Positions 52,824 to 62,697 are shown, numbered from the stretch's first letter. The stretch: DNA of 64,000 nucleotides from Bacillota bacterium (GCA_023397905.1 JAEWSZ010000059.1:14219-78218), one strand, 5' to 3'. Made by a program: numbers and translations. Notes: a model not told the origin generated them from the letters alone.

Positions 52824-54245
52824 TTATATGGTATAACTAAAAGTAATCATCAATACAGATTTAGTATTATCAGTTACTTTATATTTATCACTTGTTTTAT
52901 TTCCTATAATCCAAATAATCTCCTTATTTATTGCAATTAATGGAAACCTGTCACGCTCCTTTTTCGGTATTTTATTGTCAATGAAGTATTCTTTGAGCTT
53001 TTTTGAGCCATTTGAATTGAGCGGCTTGAAAATATCGCCATTCCGCCTGTTTCTTACCACAAGCCTGAAATCCTCTTTCAAAGCAAGCTCTTCAAAATCA
53101 ATAAATTTTGTATAAGCATCCCTTTTTTCTTTTATAAACTCACGGCACTGTCCATTTGTATCAAAATTGAGGATGTTTGCCGAGATTATGCCGTTTATAC
53201 TGGCAATTTCATTTTTGCCCGGGATCTCCAGTTCCTGCTCAAAATCCCGGAACTCTTCCTCCTGCTGCTTTTGTATTATCAATGAACCATAGGATTTCAC
53301 AGCCTTTAGGCCCAGGGGTATATCTATGCTGGCGCCTGTCCGGCCGCATTCGCACAGCTGCAGAAGCTTCTCCACATGGAGGAACTGCAGCCCCGTAACA
53401 CTGCCGCAGGCTTCTGCTACCGCCATTCTGACCACGCGGTTTTTCATTGCCCTGGGCATTTTGTTCAGCTCATCCAGATTTAATTCCACATAAAAATCCT
53501 TTTGAGATATTCTGGATTTTTGGTAGTATAATTCAGAATTATATCGTAAAAAATCATCGTCTGCCACTACAATTTTAGATAATCTCAGTAAATTATCGGT
53601 AATATCGGAACCCGCAGCCGAATTTATGGCTGGAATCACATTTAATCTTATCCTGTTCCTGAAAAAGTCCGTATGGAGATTCGAACTGTCCACAATTGCC
53701 TTCAGCCCATTTTCATCCACATATCGCTCAATCTGCTCCCTGTCGGCGTCCAGCAGCGGCCTGATGATATTGTCCCTTTTATATTCCATGCCTCTGAGTC
53801 CTTCCAGGCCTGTTCCGCGTATTATCCTCATCAGGACGGTTTCGGCCTGATCATTTCTGGAGTGTGCCACTGCGATCTTCCCGGCGCCCACTGATTCCGC
53901 CACCCTGTTGAATTCCTCATACCTGGCATTCCGTCCGGCTTCCTCCAGAGAAATTTTATCATTTCGCGCTTTTTTTGCAATATCAATATGCTTTATATAT
54001 GCTTCCAGTCCCAGAGAATGGCAGAAATCCCTTACAAGATTCTCATCCCTCGCGGCTTCGTCCCCCCTGAGCATATGATTTATATGGACGGGGAAAAGCT
54101 TCAGCCCCAATTCCGAAGAAAGGGAATACAAGATATGGAGAAGGCATACGGAGTCATATCCCCCGGATATTCCCACCACAATACCGTCTCCATAATTTAT
54201 GAGCGCATTTTTATCAATTGTATTCAAAACCTGTTGTTTCAGCAT
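52824..54245 (-). CDS. tilS: tRNA(Ile)-lysidine synthase TilS
   Basis: Changes C34 of the tRNA-Ile CAU anticodon to lysidine, needed to read AUA codons. PP-loop VGISGGYDS near residue 24, HINHMLRG and AHSRNDQAETVLMRI segments, and the C-terminal substrate-binding domains (about 250-470). The frame can start at 54341 inside dnaB, but AAGGA precedes the ATG at 54245 by 7 nt, giving 473 aa. The 44-nt gap from dnaB suits an operon. Confidence 0.94.
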   Translation of the reverse strand: MLKQQVLNTIDKNALINYGDGIVVGISGGYDSVCLLHILYSLSSELGLKLFPVHINHMLRGDEAARDENLVRDFCHSLGLEAYIKHIDIAKKARNDKISLEEAGRNARYEEFNRVAESVGAGKIAVAHSRNDQAETVLMRIIRGTGLEGLRGMEYKRDNIIRPLLDADREQIERYVDENGLKAIVDSSNLHTDFFRNRIRLNVIPAINSAAGSDITDNLLRLSKIVVADDDFLRYNSELYYQKSRISQKDFYVELNLDELNKMPRAMKNRVVRMAVAEACGSVTGLQFLHVEKLLQLCECGRTGASIDIPLGLKAVKSYGSLIIQKQQEEEFRDFEQELEIPGKNEIASINGIISANILNFDTNGQCREFIKEKRDAYTKFIDFEELALKEDFRLVVRNRRNGDIFKPLNSNGSKKLKEYFIDNKIPKKERDRFPLIAINKEIIWIIGNKTSDKYKVTDNTKSVLMITFSYTI

Positions 54246-54289
54246 TGTAAAATCCTTTTGAGCTTTGATGAGGCATTCATCGGCAATTT

Positions 54290-55630
54290 CTACTGCCTGA
54301 ACTTTTCCAGATTTGCAAACTTGGTATACTGGCCCAGCCATACCATCTCCACCGTTCCCGTAGAACCGTTTCTGTGCTTTGCAATTATCAGCTCGGCAAT
54401 GTTCTTCTTCTCGGTATCGGGATTGTAATAATCGTCCCGGTACAGGAACATAACAATATCGGCATCCTGCTCGATAGCCCCGGATTCCCTCAGGTCGCTG
54501 AGTATGGGCCTGTGATCCGTTCTGGCCTCGGGGGCACGGCTGAGCTGGGAAAGTGTTATAACCGGAACATTTATCTCCTTTGCCAGTATCTTCAAAGAAC
54601 GTGATATCTCCGATATTTCCTGCTGTCTGCTTTCACTTTTGGATTTGCTGCCCTGCATGAGCTGCAGATAATCTATAACTACCAGTCCTAAATTGTGTTC
54701 GAGTTTGAGCCTTCTGCACTTCGCCCTTATCTCGGTAATTGACACACCTGGAGTATCATCAATAAATATAGGAGCTTCCGACAGGGGCCCCAATGCCTTG
54801 GCCACCTTCTGCCAGTCATTGTCCTCCAGCTTTCCCGTCTTCATCCTGTTGCTGTCCACCATGGCTTCACTGCAGAGCATTCTGTTAACCAGCTGCTCCT
54901 TTGACATTTCCAGGCTGAATAGGGCCACCGGCACTCCGCTATGTACAGCCGCATTCTGGGCCAGGTTCAGTGCAAAAGCCGTCTTTCCCATGGCAGGTCT
55001 GGCGGCTACAAGTATCAGATCCGAATTGTGCAGCCCAGAGGTTTTAAAATCAAGGTCTGCAAAACCTGTAGGTATCCCTGTTATGTTTCCTTTATTGTTG
55101 TACAATTCCTCCAGCTTGTTAAAAGTGTCCACCAGTACGTCCTTTATGGGAACAAACCCCTGTGAACTCCTCTTCTGCAGGATATCGAATATATTCTGTT
55201 CGGCCTTGTCCAGTATGAAGGCCACTTCCTCCGAAGCGTCGAAACCCAGATCCACTATGTCCGAGGAGGCTTTTATCAGCTTTCGCAAAAGCGCCTTTTC
55301 TTCCACGATTTTGGCATAATGCTTTACATTTGCCGTGGTGGGCACCTCCGTAGCTATATTTGTCAGGTACTCCAGACCGCCCACCAGTTCCAGTTTCCCA
55401 TGAAGCTTCAGGCGCTCCGAAACCGTTATCAGGTCTATGGGCTGCGCCCGGTCGAACAGCTCTATAATAACTTCATAAATCTCTTTGTGGTCAGGCCTGT
55501 AAAAATCCTCAGGTTTCAGGATTTCCATAACTACCGGCACTACTTCCTTGTCAATAAGCATTGATCCGATAACCGATTGTTCCGCCTCGATACTCTGAGG
55601 AGGTATTCTGCCAAGAGCTCCTAGATCCAT
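54290..55630 (-). CDS. dnaB: Replicative DNA helicase DnaB
   Basis: Hexameric replication-fork helicase (DnaC in Bacillus subtilis). N-terminal primase-contact domain (PPQSIEAEQSVIGSMLID), RecA-type ATPase domain with Walker A ARPAMGKTAFALN near residue 210, VIDYLQLMQG and SDLRESGAIEQDAD motifs. 446 aa is standard. It follows rplI and its terminator. Confidence 0.97.
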   Translation of the reverse strand: MDLGALGRIPPQSIEAEQSVIGSMLIDKEVVPVVMEILKPEDFYRPDHKEIYEVIIELFDRAQPIDLITVSERLKLHGKLELVGGLEYLTNIATEVPTTANVKHYAKIVEEKALLRKLIKASSDIVDLGFDASEEVAFILDKAEQNIFDILQKRSSQGFVPIKDVLVDTFNKLEELYNNKGNITGIPTGFADLDFKTSGLHNSDLILVAARPAMGKTAFALNLAQNAAVHSGVPVALFSLEMSKEQLVNRMLCSEAMVDSNRMKTGKLEDNDWQKVAKALGPLSEAPIFIDDTPGVSITEIRAKCRRLKLEHNLGLVVIDYLQLMQGSKSKSESRQQEISEISRSLKILAKEINVPVITLSQLSRAPEARTDHRPILSDLRESGAIEQDADIVMFLYRDDYYNPDTEKKNIAELIIAKHRNGSTGTVEMVWLGQYTKFANLEKFRQ

Positions 55631-55663
55631 ACTATTTCTCCATTTTTGATATAATGATAAAGC

Positions 55664-55685
55664 AGCAAAAAGCCGCTTGCGGCTT
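55664..55685 (-). terminator. Terminator after rplI
   Basis: AAGCCGC/GCGGCTT arms with a 2-nt centre and TTTTT on the minus strand. The short loop means the real stem is about 6 bp. Confidence 0.7.
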
Positions 55686-55732
55686 CTGTAATGCGAGGAT
55701 CATAAAATTTTTACGGAATGTTGTTTCGCACT

Positions 55733-56179
55733 TTACAGGCTTTCGATCTTTGCCGTAAATTTTGAGCTGATCTCGGGGTATAGCTTGACTTCCACATCAA
55801 AGGTCCCAACTGATTTCAGCGAATCCGGCATTACCAGCTTCTTTTTATCGATATCCAGCTTATGCTGAGTCTTCAAGGCATCCGCGATATCCTTGCCTGT
55901 TATTGATCCGAACAGCTTACCGTTCTCACCTGCTTTTACCTTCAATGTCACGGTAATATTTTTTATTTTATCGGCCAGCTCTTTGGCCTGTGATATTTCT
56001 CGTTCCTTTTTATGGGCTTCGGCTTCCTTTTTGGTTTTCATTATATTTACATTGGACGCGCTGGCTTCAACTGCCAGACCTCTTGGAAACAGAAAATTCC
56101 TGGCATATCCGTCGCTGGCTTCAACCATTTGTTCCTTTTTTCCCAATCCCTTTACATCCTGCTTTAATATAACTTTCAT
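55733..56179 (-). CDS. rplI: 50S ribosomal protein L9
   Basis: Large-subunit protein bL9, 148 aa, with the signature MKVILKQDVKGLGKKEQMVE and GYARNFLFPRGLAVEAS and the C-terminal domain after a long helix. AGGAGGT lies before the ATG. It follows gdpP by 27 nt, as in many Bacillota. Confidence 0.97.
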   Translation of the reverse strand: MKVILKQDVKGLGKKEQMVEASDGYARNFLFPRGLAVEASASNVNIMKTKKEAEAHKKEREISQAKELADKIKNITVTLKVKAGENGKLFGSITGKDIADALKTQHKLDIDKKKLVMPDSLKSVGTFDVEVKLYPEISSKFTAKIESL

Positions 56180-56206
56180 GTAATATACCTCCTAAATGTT
56201 TAAACC

Positions 56207-58210
56207 CTATTCCTTGTTCAGGCTGTCAATATACTCATAAATCGCAGCCTTCAGGCTCTCCTTTGCCTCCTGTACGGATACATTTTCTATCTGCGCGCCT
56301 GCAACAGTCAAATGGCCGCCTCCGCCCAGCTTCTCCAGGATCATCTGCACGTTTATTTCTCCCAGTGACCTGCCGCTGATGACAACCTCACCTTCATGAT
56401 AGCTGAGCACAAAGGCCGCAACCAGTCCCGATAGGCTCAGCAGCTGATCTGCGGCCTGTGCCGCAATGAGCTGCGCATTTTTTATATTTGAAGGACAAAT
56501 TGATATTGCAATATTATCATACACCACTTCGGCATCTTTTACTATATTTGATATTGTAATATACGTTTTTAAATCATTCTGGAAAAGCTGCTTTACAGAA
56601 ACAGTGTCCACGCCCTGTCTTCTCAGGTAGGAAGCCGCTTCAAAGGTCCTGACCCCCGTCTTGAATATGAAGTTTTTAGTGTCCACCACTATTCCCGCGT
56701 AAAGGGCTTCAGTCTCAATATTGGTCAGGCGTATTTTCTCTTCCAGGTATTGCAGCAGCTCGGTTACAAGCTCACAGGTGGACGATGCATAGGTCTCCTG
56801 GTAGGAAAGCACCGCATCCTGTATAAAATCGGCTCCCCGCCTGTGATGGTCTATTACCACCACCTGGTCAGTCATTCGGAGCAGCTCCGGAGTTTCCGTG
56901 AAGCTCGGTCTGTGTGTATCCACCACAATGAGGAGGGTTTTTCTGGTTATGATGTCCAGAGCCTCGTTCCTTCCCACAAAAACATTGCTGTATTCAGGCT
57001 CCTTGGCCAGCTTGTTCAATATTGAATCTATATTTGCGTTTGAATGGTTCAGTACGATATTTACTCTCTTGTCCCTGCTTTTAACTATCCTGTATATGCC
57101 CAACGCCGCACCCAGGCAGTCTATATCCGCATTTTCATGGCCCATGATAAGTACCGACGGCGCCTGGTCTATCAGTCCACGCAGCGCATAGGCTATAACT
57201 CTGGCCTTAACTCTTGTACGCTTTTCAAGCTCTCTTGTGCGGCCTCCGAAGAACCGGAAATTATCTCCGTCCTTGATTACCACATGGTCTCCGCCCCTGC
57301 CCAGAGCTATGTCTATACCCGCATACGCATTCTGCATGTTTTCCGTAAATGTGGGGGAATTGATTCCTATGCCTATGCTCAGGGTAACGGGGATCTTGTT
57401 TCCCAGATTGATTTCCTTTACCGTCTCCAGTATTTCAAACTTCTTTTCTTCCAGCTCTTTCAGGTATTTAAACGCAAAAACGCACAGGTATTTGTCTCTT
57501 TCAAATTTTTTCAGTATACCGCCGGTATGGCTTATCCAACTGGTGATTTTCTTGTCTATCTCGGCCAGCATCTGCTGCCTTTTGGAATCCTCAAGGCTCT
57601 GCATGAGGTCGTCGTGATTGTCGATTACGATTATGCCAACGGTGTTTTTATTGTCTTCATAATTTTGCCGTTCATTTATAAGTTCGGTATTATCCACAAA
57701 ATAGAGCATTACGATAACGCTCTCCTGGTCCTTCCTGTCGTCCACCTTCACCAGATTTCCCAGTACGGAGTAGTAACGGTTGTTTATTGTGATGTCCTTT
57801 GAGATATTTAAGCCGTTTTCCTCAGTCATCTGGGGCCTGACTTCATTTACAAAATTATCTACGGTTCTCTGCAGAAAGTCATCGTCTTCAAAGATGCTTT
57901 TAAAAGACGCGTTATACCATATGGTAGCGCCGTCAAGCTCAGCCAATACCAGCGGCATCGGAAAATTGAGCAGCGTATCCTTTGTGGCGCAGTCAATATT
58001 AAATGTAAGCGTCTCTATGTATTTAGTTATCTCCCTGTTCCTGATATGTGTCGACTTATAATTGTAGATAACCAGAAAAATAAACAAAACATATCCGGGA
58101 ATAGCCACCAACGGATTGAGTACTGTAATTATCACAATCAAAAATAGAATTATCCAAATATAAAATCCAGCTTTTGGAATAAAAATACGTGATAGTTTTT
58201 TACTATCCAT
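56207..58210 (-). CDS. gdpP: GdpP, cyclic-di-AMP phosphodiesterase
   Basis: Membrane-bound phosphodiesterase that cleaves c-di-AMP. Two N-terminal membrane segments (about 12-55), PAS-like domain (75-150), degenerate GGDEF domain (about 160-300), and DHH/DHHA1 domains with MGHENADIDCLG, VVIDHHRRG and the C-terminal GGGGHLTVAGA. ATG at 58210 is 4 nt after GGGAGG; the longer frame at 58276 has no such site. 667 aa is typical. Confidence 0.95.
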   Translation of the reverse strand: MDSKKLSRIFIPKAGFYIWIILFLIVIITVLNPLVAIPGYVLFIFLVIYNYKSTHIRNREITKYIETLTFNIDCATKDTLLNFPMPLVLAELDGATIWYNASFKSIFEDDDFLQRTVDNFVNEVRPQMTEENGLNISKDITINNRYYSVLGNLVKVDDRKDQESVIVMLYFVDNTELINERQNYEDNKNTVGIIVIDNHDDLMQSLEDSKRQQMLAEIDKKITSWISHTGGILKKFERDKYLCVFAFKYLKELEEKKFEILETVKEINLGNKIPVTLSIGIGINSPTFTENMQNAYAGIDIALGRGGDHVVIKDGDNFRFFGGRTRELEKRTRVKARVIAYALRGLIDQAPSVLIMGHENADIDCLGAALGIYRIVKSRDKRVNIVLNHSNANIDSILNKLAKEPEYSNVFVGRNEALDIITRKTLLIVVDTHRPSFTETPELLRMTDQVVVIDHHRRGADFIQDAVLSYQETYASSTCELVTELLQYLEEKIRLTNIETEALYAGIVVDTKNFIFKTGVRTFEAASYLRRQGVDTVSVKQLFQNDLKTYITISNIVKDAEVVYDNIAISICPSNIKNAQLIAAQAADQLLSLSGLVAAFVLSYHEGEVVISGRSLGEINVQMILEKLGGGGHLTVAGAQIENVSVQEAKESLKAAIYEYIDSLNKE

Positions 58211-58283
58211 TTTACCTCCCTTGCACATGCCGCAAGAAAATTCACTTGAGGGTTTTTGAGGTACGAATAACTTCAATGTACAA

Positions 58284-58631
58284 TCAAATGTTTACCTCGC
58301 GCTTTACTCTGGAACTGTTCAGATGCTTTGACAGTTCGGAAAGATCCCCGTAATACTTCTCCACATCATGGTTTTCGATGAGGCCAAGCCGGATCTTATT
58401 CTCAATTTTCGTTTCTATCGCTCTATAATTAATGCCAAATCTTTTCCCAAGAAGGTAGCAGATCAAAATAATGTTGGCCAGGGTGTCCGATAAAGTTTCA
58501 GCGACCTCTTCCCTGACCCCGTTTACCAATGCCTTAAATAAATTTGCCACATCTGTCAGCAGTTCACTTTTAAGCCAATCAATTATCTTGATATTTCTTG
58601 TAATATCAAGCTGGTTATCAAATTGTGCCAT
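58284..58631 (-). CDS. MazG-like family protein
   Basis: A 115-aa helical protein whose MAQFDNQLDITRNIKIIDWLKSELL start and EEVAETLSDTLANIILICYLLGKRFGI segment match the MazG-like (all-alpha NTP pyrophosphatase-type) family near gdpP in Clostridia. Metal-binding Glu/Asp residues are only partly visible, so activity is open. The ATG at 58631 is 5 nt after GGAGG; longer frames to 58730 lack a site. Confidence 0.75.
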   Translation of the reverse strand: MAQFDNQLDITRNIKIIDWLKSELLTDVANLFKALVNGVREEVAETLSDTLANIILICYLLGKRFGINYRAIETKIENKIRLGLIENHDVEKYYGDLSELSKHLNSSRVKREVNI

Positions 58632-58838
58632 ATTAACCTCCATGTCCCCAATGTGCCAAATAAATTGACCTCTTGGACACCCAAAAAGTATTTGATCAAT
58701 ACTTTCGAAGATATTGACGAAAAACCGCATTTTATCACTCAGCCGTTTATCAGTATGTAAATTATATCACTTATGCGGCAATTTGACTTCATTTCCCGTT
58801 ACATTTTATCACAAAAACGGAATGACACAAGATGGACT

Positions 58839-59690
58839 TTACTTAATTATTCCCCTGTATACCGGATATGAACCGATAAATTTGTAAAAAGAAGTTTTTC
58901 TTTTTATCATGGTCAGCGCATCGAACACATCCTGGTCTTCTATATGCCCGTCTATATCCACAAAAAATATATACTGTCCCAGCGCTGTCTTGGAAGGCCT
59001 TGACTCGATCCTCGTCATGTTTATATCCCACAGGCTGAAAATATCCAGTATTTTATAGAGGCTTCCGGGCCTGTTGTCGGTTGAAAACACGATTGATGTC
59101 TTGTCGGAGCCGGTTCTGGACTTCAATGCCTTTGAAACCACCACAAATCTCGTGTGATTGTTTTCAACATCCTGGACATTTCTGTCCAATACTTCAAGCC
59201 CGTATATCCTTGCGGCTATATTTGAAGCTATCGCAGCGGAAGAACCGCCGTCCGCCATAACTCTCTGAGCAGCTTTGGAGGTGCTGTTTTCCTCCAGCTG
59301 AACAGCCTGCGGAAATTTGCTGTTGAGATAATTCCTGCACTGGCCCAACGGCTGCGGATGTGAAATTATAATTTTTATGTCTTCGGCGGCAGTCCCCTTT
59401 TTGGCTACGAGATTCAGGTTTACCGGTATTGTTATTTCGTCTATTATAAGCAGGTCCTCTTCCTTCGCCAAAACGTCAAGGGTGACGTTTATGGCGCCCT
59501 CCAGTGAATTCTCAATGGGAACGATAGCTTCGTCTATATTATAGTTTTTAACCGCGTAAAGCACATCTTTTATTGACTGAAATGCCTTCAATTCATATTG
59601 GTGTAGCCCGGCATTGGTTTCGGCATATGCTTCCGCGGCTTCGTGCGAAAAAGTGCCCTGCGGGCCCAAAAAGCCTATACTCTTATTCAT
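58839..59690 (-). CDS. pheA: Prephenate dehydratase
   Basis: Turns prephenate into phenylpyruvate in phenylalanine synthesis. The 283-aa protein shows IGFLGPQGTFSHEAA, VPIENSLEGAIN, NHTRFVVVSK and a C-terminal ACT domain with the Phe-binding segments RPGSLYKIL and ESRPSKT. AGGAG precedes the ATG at 59690; an upstream ATG at 59804 lacks a ribosome site and adds a non-family extension. Confidence 0.95.
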   Translation of the reverse strand: MNKSIGFLGPQGTFSHEAAEAYAETNAGLHQYELKAFQSIKDVLYAVKNYNIDEAIVPIENSLEGAINVTLDVLAKEEDLLIIDEITIPVNLNLVAKKGTAAEDIKIIISHPQPLGQCRNYLNSKFPQAVQLEENSTSKAAQRVMADGGSSAAIASNIAARIYGLEVLDRNVQDVENNHTRFVVVSKALKSRTGSDKTSIVFSTDNRPGSLYKILDIFSLWDINMTRIESRPSKTALGQYIFFVDIDGHIEDQDVFDALTMIKRKTSFYKFIGSYPVYRGIIK

Positions 59691-59891
59691 GCTGCTCCTA
59701 TCCCCTGCAAAATCGTGTGCCTCACCCCGAGGCCATAACAGCGGCAGCCGATTCATATCCCCGCCGATGATATATATAATACCACCCTTTATCCGGTTTT
59801 CCAACTGTATAATTAAGAATTCAGGAGTCAGAAGTATAAAAAAATCATATTATATAATAATGAAATTGATCCAAATATAATGAAGCGTAAA

Positions 59892-59933
59892 ATTGCCGGA
59901 AAGCTCCTTATTAAACAAAGGTTTTCCGGCAAT
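59892..59933 (-). terminator. Terminator of the SIS/sugar operon
   Basis: Perfect 11-bp arms ATTGCCGGAAA/TTTCCGGCAAT on the minus strand, then TTTACG. It lies 60 nt after the SIS gene. Apart from this and the start region of pheA, the stretch 59691-59991 shows nothing else. Confidence 0.85.
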
Positions 59934-59991
59934 TCCGCATGTTATATATATTATTGAAAGAACTATCTCCCTATCAATCTACGGTCCGGAT

Positions 59992-61068
59992 TTAAACCGG
60001 GGCCTGATGGGTTTTGAAATAGCTTTCCATCCTGCTGTCGTCCGGGTGTATCAGCAATTCACGTCCGGCGTCCACGGCGAGCTTGTAGGCGATGACCTGG
60101 GGCACGGCCGACAGCTCCAGGCAGCTGAATTCTCCGCCTTTGAGTTCCAGGGCAAGATCGCTGCCATCCACCACCGAGCTTCCCACAACCAGCCCGTTGT
60201 TCCACACATCCTTCATGTACCTGGCCAGAGACAGCGCTTTATCATTGTCCCTGCCCCCGTCGTTTAAAACAATTACACAGTGGCGTGTGTCGTATCCGTA
60301 ATTTGGCCCGTGCATACCTTCCTCAAGCTCGTACCCCATGGAAGCTGTCTGCGGGATTTCCCACACTTTCACAGCCCCTTCCAGCGATACTCCGTATAAG
60401 GAGCCCGAACCCGTAAATATTATGCATTGGGACCTCATCATCTGGCGTTTGCTCTTTTTAAGCCATTCAAGGGTTTTTGCAGTGATGGCACGGTGGCTGT
60501 CAGGTACCAGCGCCGCTTTTGACAGGTATTCCTCATATTGTGCGGGCGTGATACTGCCCCTTTTAAGTCCTATTTCCAGTGCCAGGAGCATGTGTGCGAA
60601 AACCGAAGAGGTGTAGCCTATTGTACGCATAAGATATTCCTCATGCCCGCAGCCCATGTTTATATGGGAGGAAGCCTCACGGGCAAGCGGCGTTTCTTCG
60701 GATTCAGTTATGCTCAGGCTCAGGAAACCCATGTCCTGCACCAGCTTCTGGGCATTCCTTGTGACAATCGAGGTCCCCGTCTGCGAGGTAAACACGTACA
60801 GCGCTTTTGGGTTATAGTAACCGGTATTATAGCAAAAATCCGCCGGATAGCATACCTTGGTCCCGATGCCGCTGACTTTCTCCACAAAAATCTTTGAGGT
60901 GACAGCCGAAGTGTTGGAGGTACCGGAGCCTACAAAAACAATCTCATTGATATCATGTATTTTATCAGATAAATACTCAAAAAACTGGCGGGTATTTTCC
61001 TTCCTGTCACGGAGGATACTCTCCAGAATGGACGGTATCCTCTCAATGCAGTCTAAAAGTGTAACCAT
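59992..61068 (-). CDS. SIS-domain aminosugar isomerase/deaminase-like protein
   Basis: A 358-aa protein with two sugar-isomerase (SIS) domains, as in the isomerase half of GlmS and in AgaS/FrlB-type deglycases: FVGSGTSNTSA, FTSQTGTS, ITESEETPLARE and, in the second half, FTGSGSLYGVSLEGAVKVWE and ELEEGMHGPNYG. No glutaminase domain is present. It is the last gene of the catabolic run and probably acts on an amino sugar phosphate or glycated amine. The substrate is unknown. Confidence 0.85.
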   Translation of the reverse strand: MVTLLDCIERIPSILESILRDRKENTRQFFEYLSDKIHDINEIVFVGSGTSNTSAVTSKIFVEKVSGIGTKVCYPADFCYNTGYYNPKALYVFTSQTGTSIVTRNAQKLVQDMGFLSLSITESEETPLAREASSHINMGCGHEEYLMRTIGYTSSVFAHMLLALEIGLKRGSITPAQYEEYLSKAALVPDSHRAITAKTLEWLKKSKRQMMRSQCIIFTGSGSLYGVSLEGAVKVWEIPQTASMGYELEEGMHGPNYGYDTRHCVIVLNDGGRDNDKALSLARYMKDVWNNGLVVGSSVVDGSDLALELKGGEFSCLELSAVPQVIAYKLAVDAGRELLIHPDDSRMESYFKTHQAPV

Positions 61069-61138
61069 GTTAAATAATCCTTTCTTTTTCCCAATTAATT
61101 TCTGATACCATTTCCTGCTTTAAATTCCAATTCCGCTG

Positions 61139-61579
61139 TTATTCCTGTTCCTTTGCGGAAAAAGGATCTGAAACCGTCTGGATGAACTCGATCTCTTCGT
61201 TGTCAAAACCGATTACATATGCAAACCATAATTTCCATGGCTCCGGCTTTGCCTGGATCACATCCGAATAGGTAGGCGGAACCTTTGGTTTTGCGCCCGC
61301 GGCCAGGGCACGTTCATAGGAGGCCTGTATATCCGACGTGCGGAGCGCCAGGTGGGTGAATTTGCCTATGGGCGGAAGCTCCGGGTCAGCGTCGTTGCCT
61401 ATTTCAATGCATGTGTCGTTGCCCATATCCATTATACATGCCTTTCCGCTGTCCCCCCATTCCCATTCAAGAACTGTTTTAAAGCCCAGTCCTTCTTTAT
61501 AGAACCGCACCGTCTTTTCATAGTTGTTGGAACGCATGCCTATGTGATGTACTCCCTGTTCAATTATCCTGTCTGCCAT
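61139..61579 (-). CDS. VOC/glyoxalase-family protein
   Basis: A 146-aa vicinal-oxygen-chelate fold protein: VHHIGMRSNNYEKTVRFY, an acidic residue in CIEIGN and a second module FTHLALRTSDIQASYERAL. Possible metal ligands His and Glu are kept. It sits between the Gfo/Idh and SIS genes and could catalyse an isomerisation in the same pathway. AAAGGAGG precedes the ATG. Confidence 0.85.
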   Translation of the reverse strand: MADRIIEQGVHHIGMRSNNYEKTVRFYKEGLGFKTVLEWEWGDSGKACIMDMGNDTCIEIGNDADPELPPIGKFTHLALRTSDIQASYERALAAGAKPKVPPTYSDVIQAKPEPWKLWFAYVIGFDNEEIEFIQTVSDPFSAKEQE

Positions 61580-61651
61580 TTGATAATCCTCCTTTGATCA
61601 ATGCATTTCCCTTCAGATTTGATCAGATACTTGCCTTTCAGCTTATTAATC

Positions 61652-62515
61652 TCAGGCCCTCCAGGCTGGGACCCTGACCCATTGCCCGGGGTTTTGAAGG
61701 GCTTCCCTGCCCGCCTGCTGCATAGCCATTATCTCCAGAGTGTCCTCCCTGGAAACCGGCGGTTTTCCATCTTTAAAGAATTTGCACAGTACGTGCATAA
61801 ATCCGGTGTAATAATCCGTTACGGCAATTTCTTCGTAAACCTTTCCCTTTGAAGCCACCATACGGAAGGGCATCCCCTGTCCCTGGGTGAAGCTTGCCTT
61901 CCGGCCCTCTTCCTCATATTCATAAATAATTTTATTTATATTTCCGATTTTTTCTGCCTGACATCTGACCGCTCCCGTTCCCATGACATGCTCCAGCATT
62001 TCATACTGATGTATGGAATAGTTGACCATATCTCCGGGGCCGGTGGTGGCGCAGTAATCGGCCTTTCTCCCGTACATGCGTTCAAAGCTCCGCAGCTCAA
62101 TACAATAGCGCTGGGCGGAGCATGTGAACATAGGCGTATTGTACTGTCCAGCGCGGTTGAACATTCTCACAGCCGCTTCCAGTGTGGGCGCAAAGGTTTT
62201 GTCACAGTACACGGGCTTGCCGCAGGCCAGTGCTTTATGAGCCAGCTCCTCGTGGGGAAGGCAGTTGTCGGCGCACATTACCATGACGGCGTCAACCCGT
62301 TGAAACAGTTCCTCTTCGCTTTCCGCAGGCCGTACATTCTTTGCGCGGCACCAGGCTTCCGTGGACAAACCGCCCTCCGGCGCATCCTGTTTGGCCCAGA
62401 CATCGGTCAGCTCCATATCAAAGCCAAATACCTGTGCCGCCAGCCTTAAATAATCCGGATAATGGTTTGTGTGCCAGTTGTCAAGCCACAGGTCTATCAT
62501 ACCAATACGTATCAT
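61652..62515 (-). CDS. Gfo/Idh/MocA-like oxidoreductase
   Basis: A 287-aa NAD(P)-dependent sugar oxidoreductase-like protein. The N-terminal Rossmann fold lacks a clear GxGxxG (it begins MIRIGMIDLWLDNWH), but VMVMCADNCLPHEELAHKALACGKPVYCDKTFAPTLEAA has the family's Lys-Pro turn in the CGKPVYCDK element. The catalytic region PGDMVNYSIHQYEMLEHVMG carries the HxxE-type pattern. It overlaps the short ORF upstream by ATGA. The poor cofactor loop suggests an unusual or degenerate member. Confidence 0.8.
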   Translation of the reverse strand: MIRIGMIDLWLDNWHTNHYPDYLRLAAQVFGFDMELTDVWAKQDAPEGGLSTEAWCRAKNVRPAESEEELFQRVDAVMVMCADNCLPHEELAHKALACGKPVYCDKTFAPTLEAAVRMFNRAGQYNTPMFTCSAQRYCIELRSFERMYGRKADYCATTGPGDMVNYSIHQYEMLEHVMGTGAVRCQAEKIGNINKIIYEYEEEGRKASFTQGQGMPFRMVASKGKVYEEIAVTDYYTGFMHVLCKFFKDGKPPVSREDTLEIMAMQQAGREALQNPGQWVRVPAWRA

Positions 62516-62655
62516 TGTGCATCATCCTCCTCATACAAGTCTGCGGCAACCCACAGCCAGCGTCCTGCGGGCGTGGTCCGGATGTTATTCTTGGGCCAGT
62601 GCGGAACATCTTCCTTGCCGTAAGTCCCGATACCCACCGGCAGTTCTCCGGCCAA
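62512..62655 (-). CDS. Short ORF overlapping the Gfo/Idh start (possible 47-aa protein)
   Basis: An open frame runs from just after the ThuA stop (62698-62700) to TGA at 62512, in the same frame as ThuA. It contains ELPVGIGTYGKEDVPHWPK and AGRWLWVAADLYEEDD, which look like coding sequence and not random. The only plausible start is TTG at 62655, close to CGGAGG (3-nt spacing). Its stop overlaps the next ATG (ATGA), suggesting coupled translation. Either a small gene or a detached C-terminal part of the ThuA-like protein. Confidence 0.45.
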   Translation of the reverse strand: MAGELPVGIGTYGKEDVPHWPKNNIRTTPAGRWLWVAADLYEEDDAQ

Positions 62656-62697
62656 CTCCCTCCGGGTTCCTGCAAAAAAGCTTCCCCAATGGGGGAT

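Noticed and set aside
57044..57802. A 252-codon plus-strand frame opposite gdpP
   Set aside because: Shadow frame of a well-supported GdpP; unusual residue content (many Tyr, Phe and Gln).
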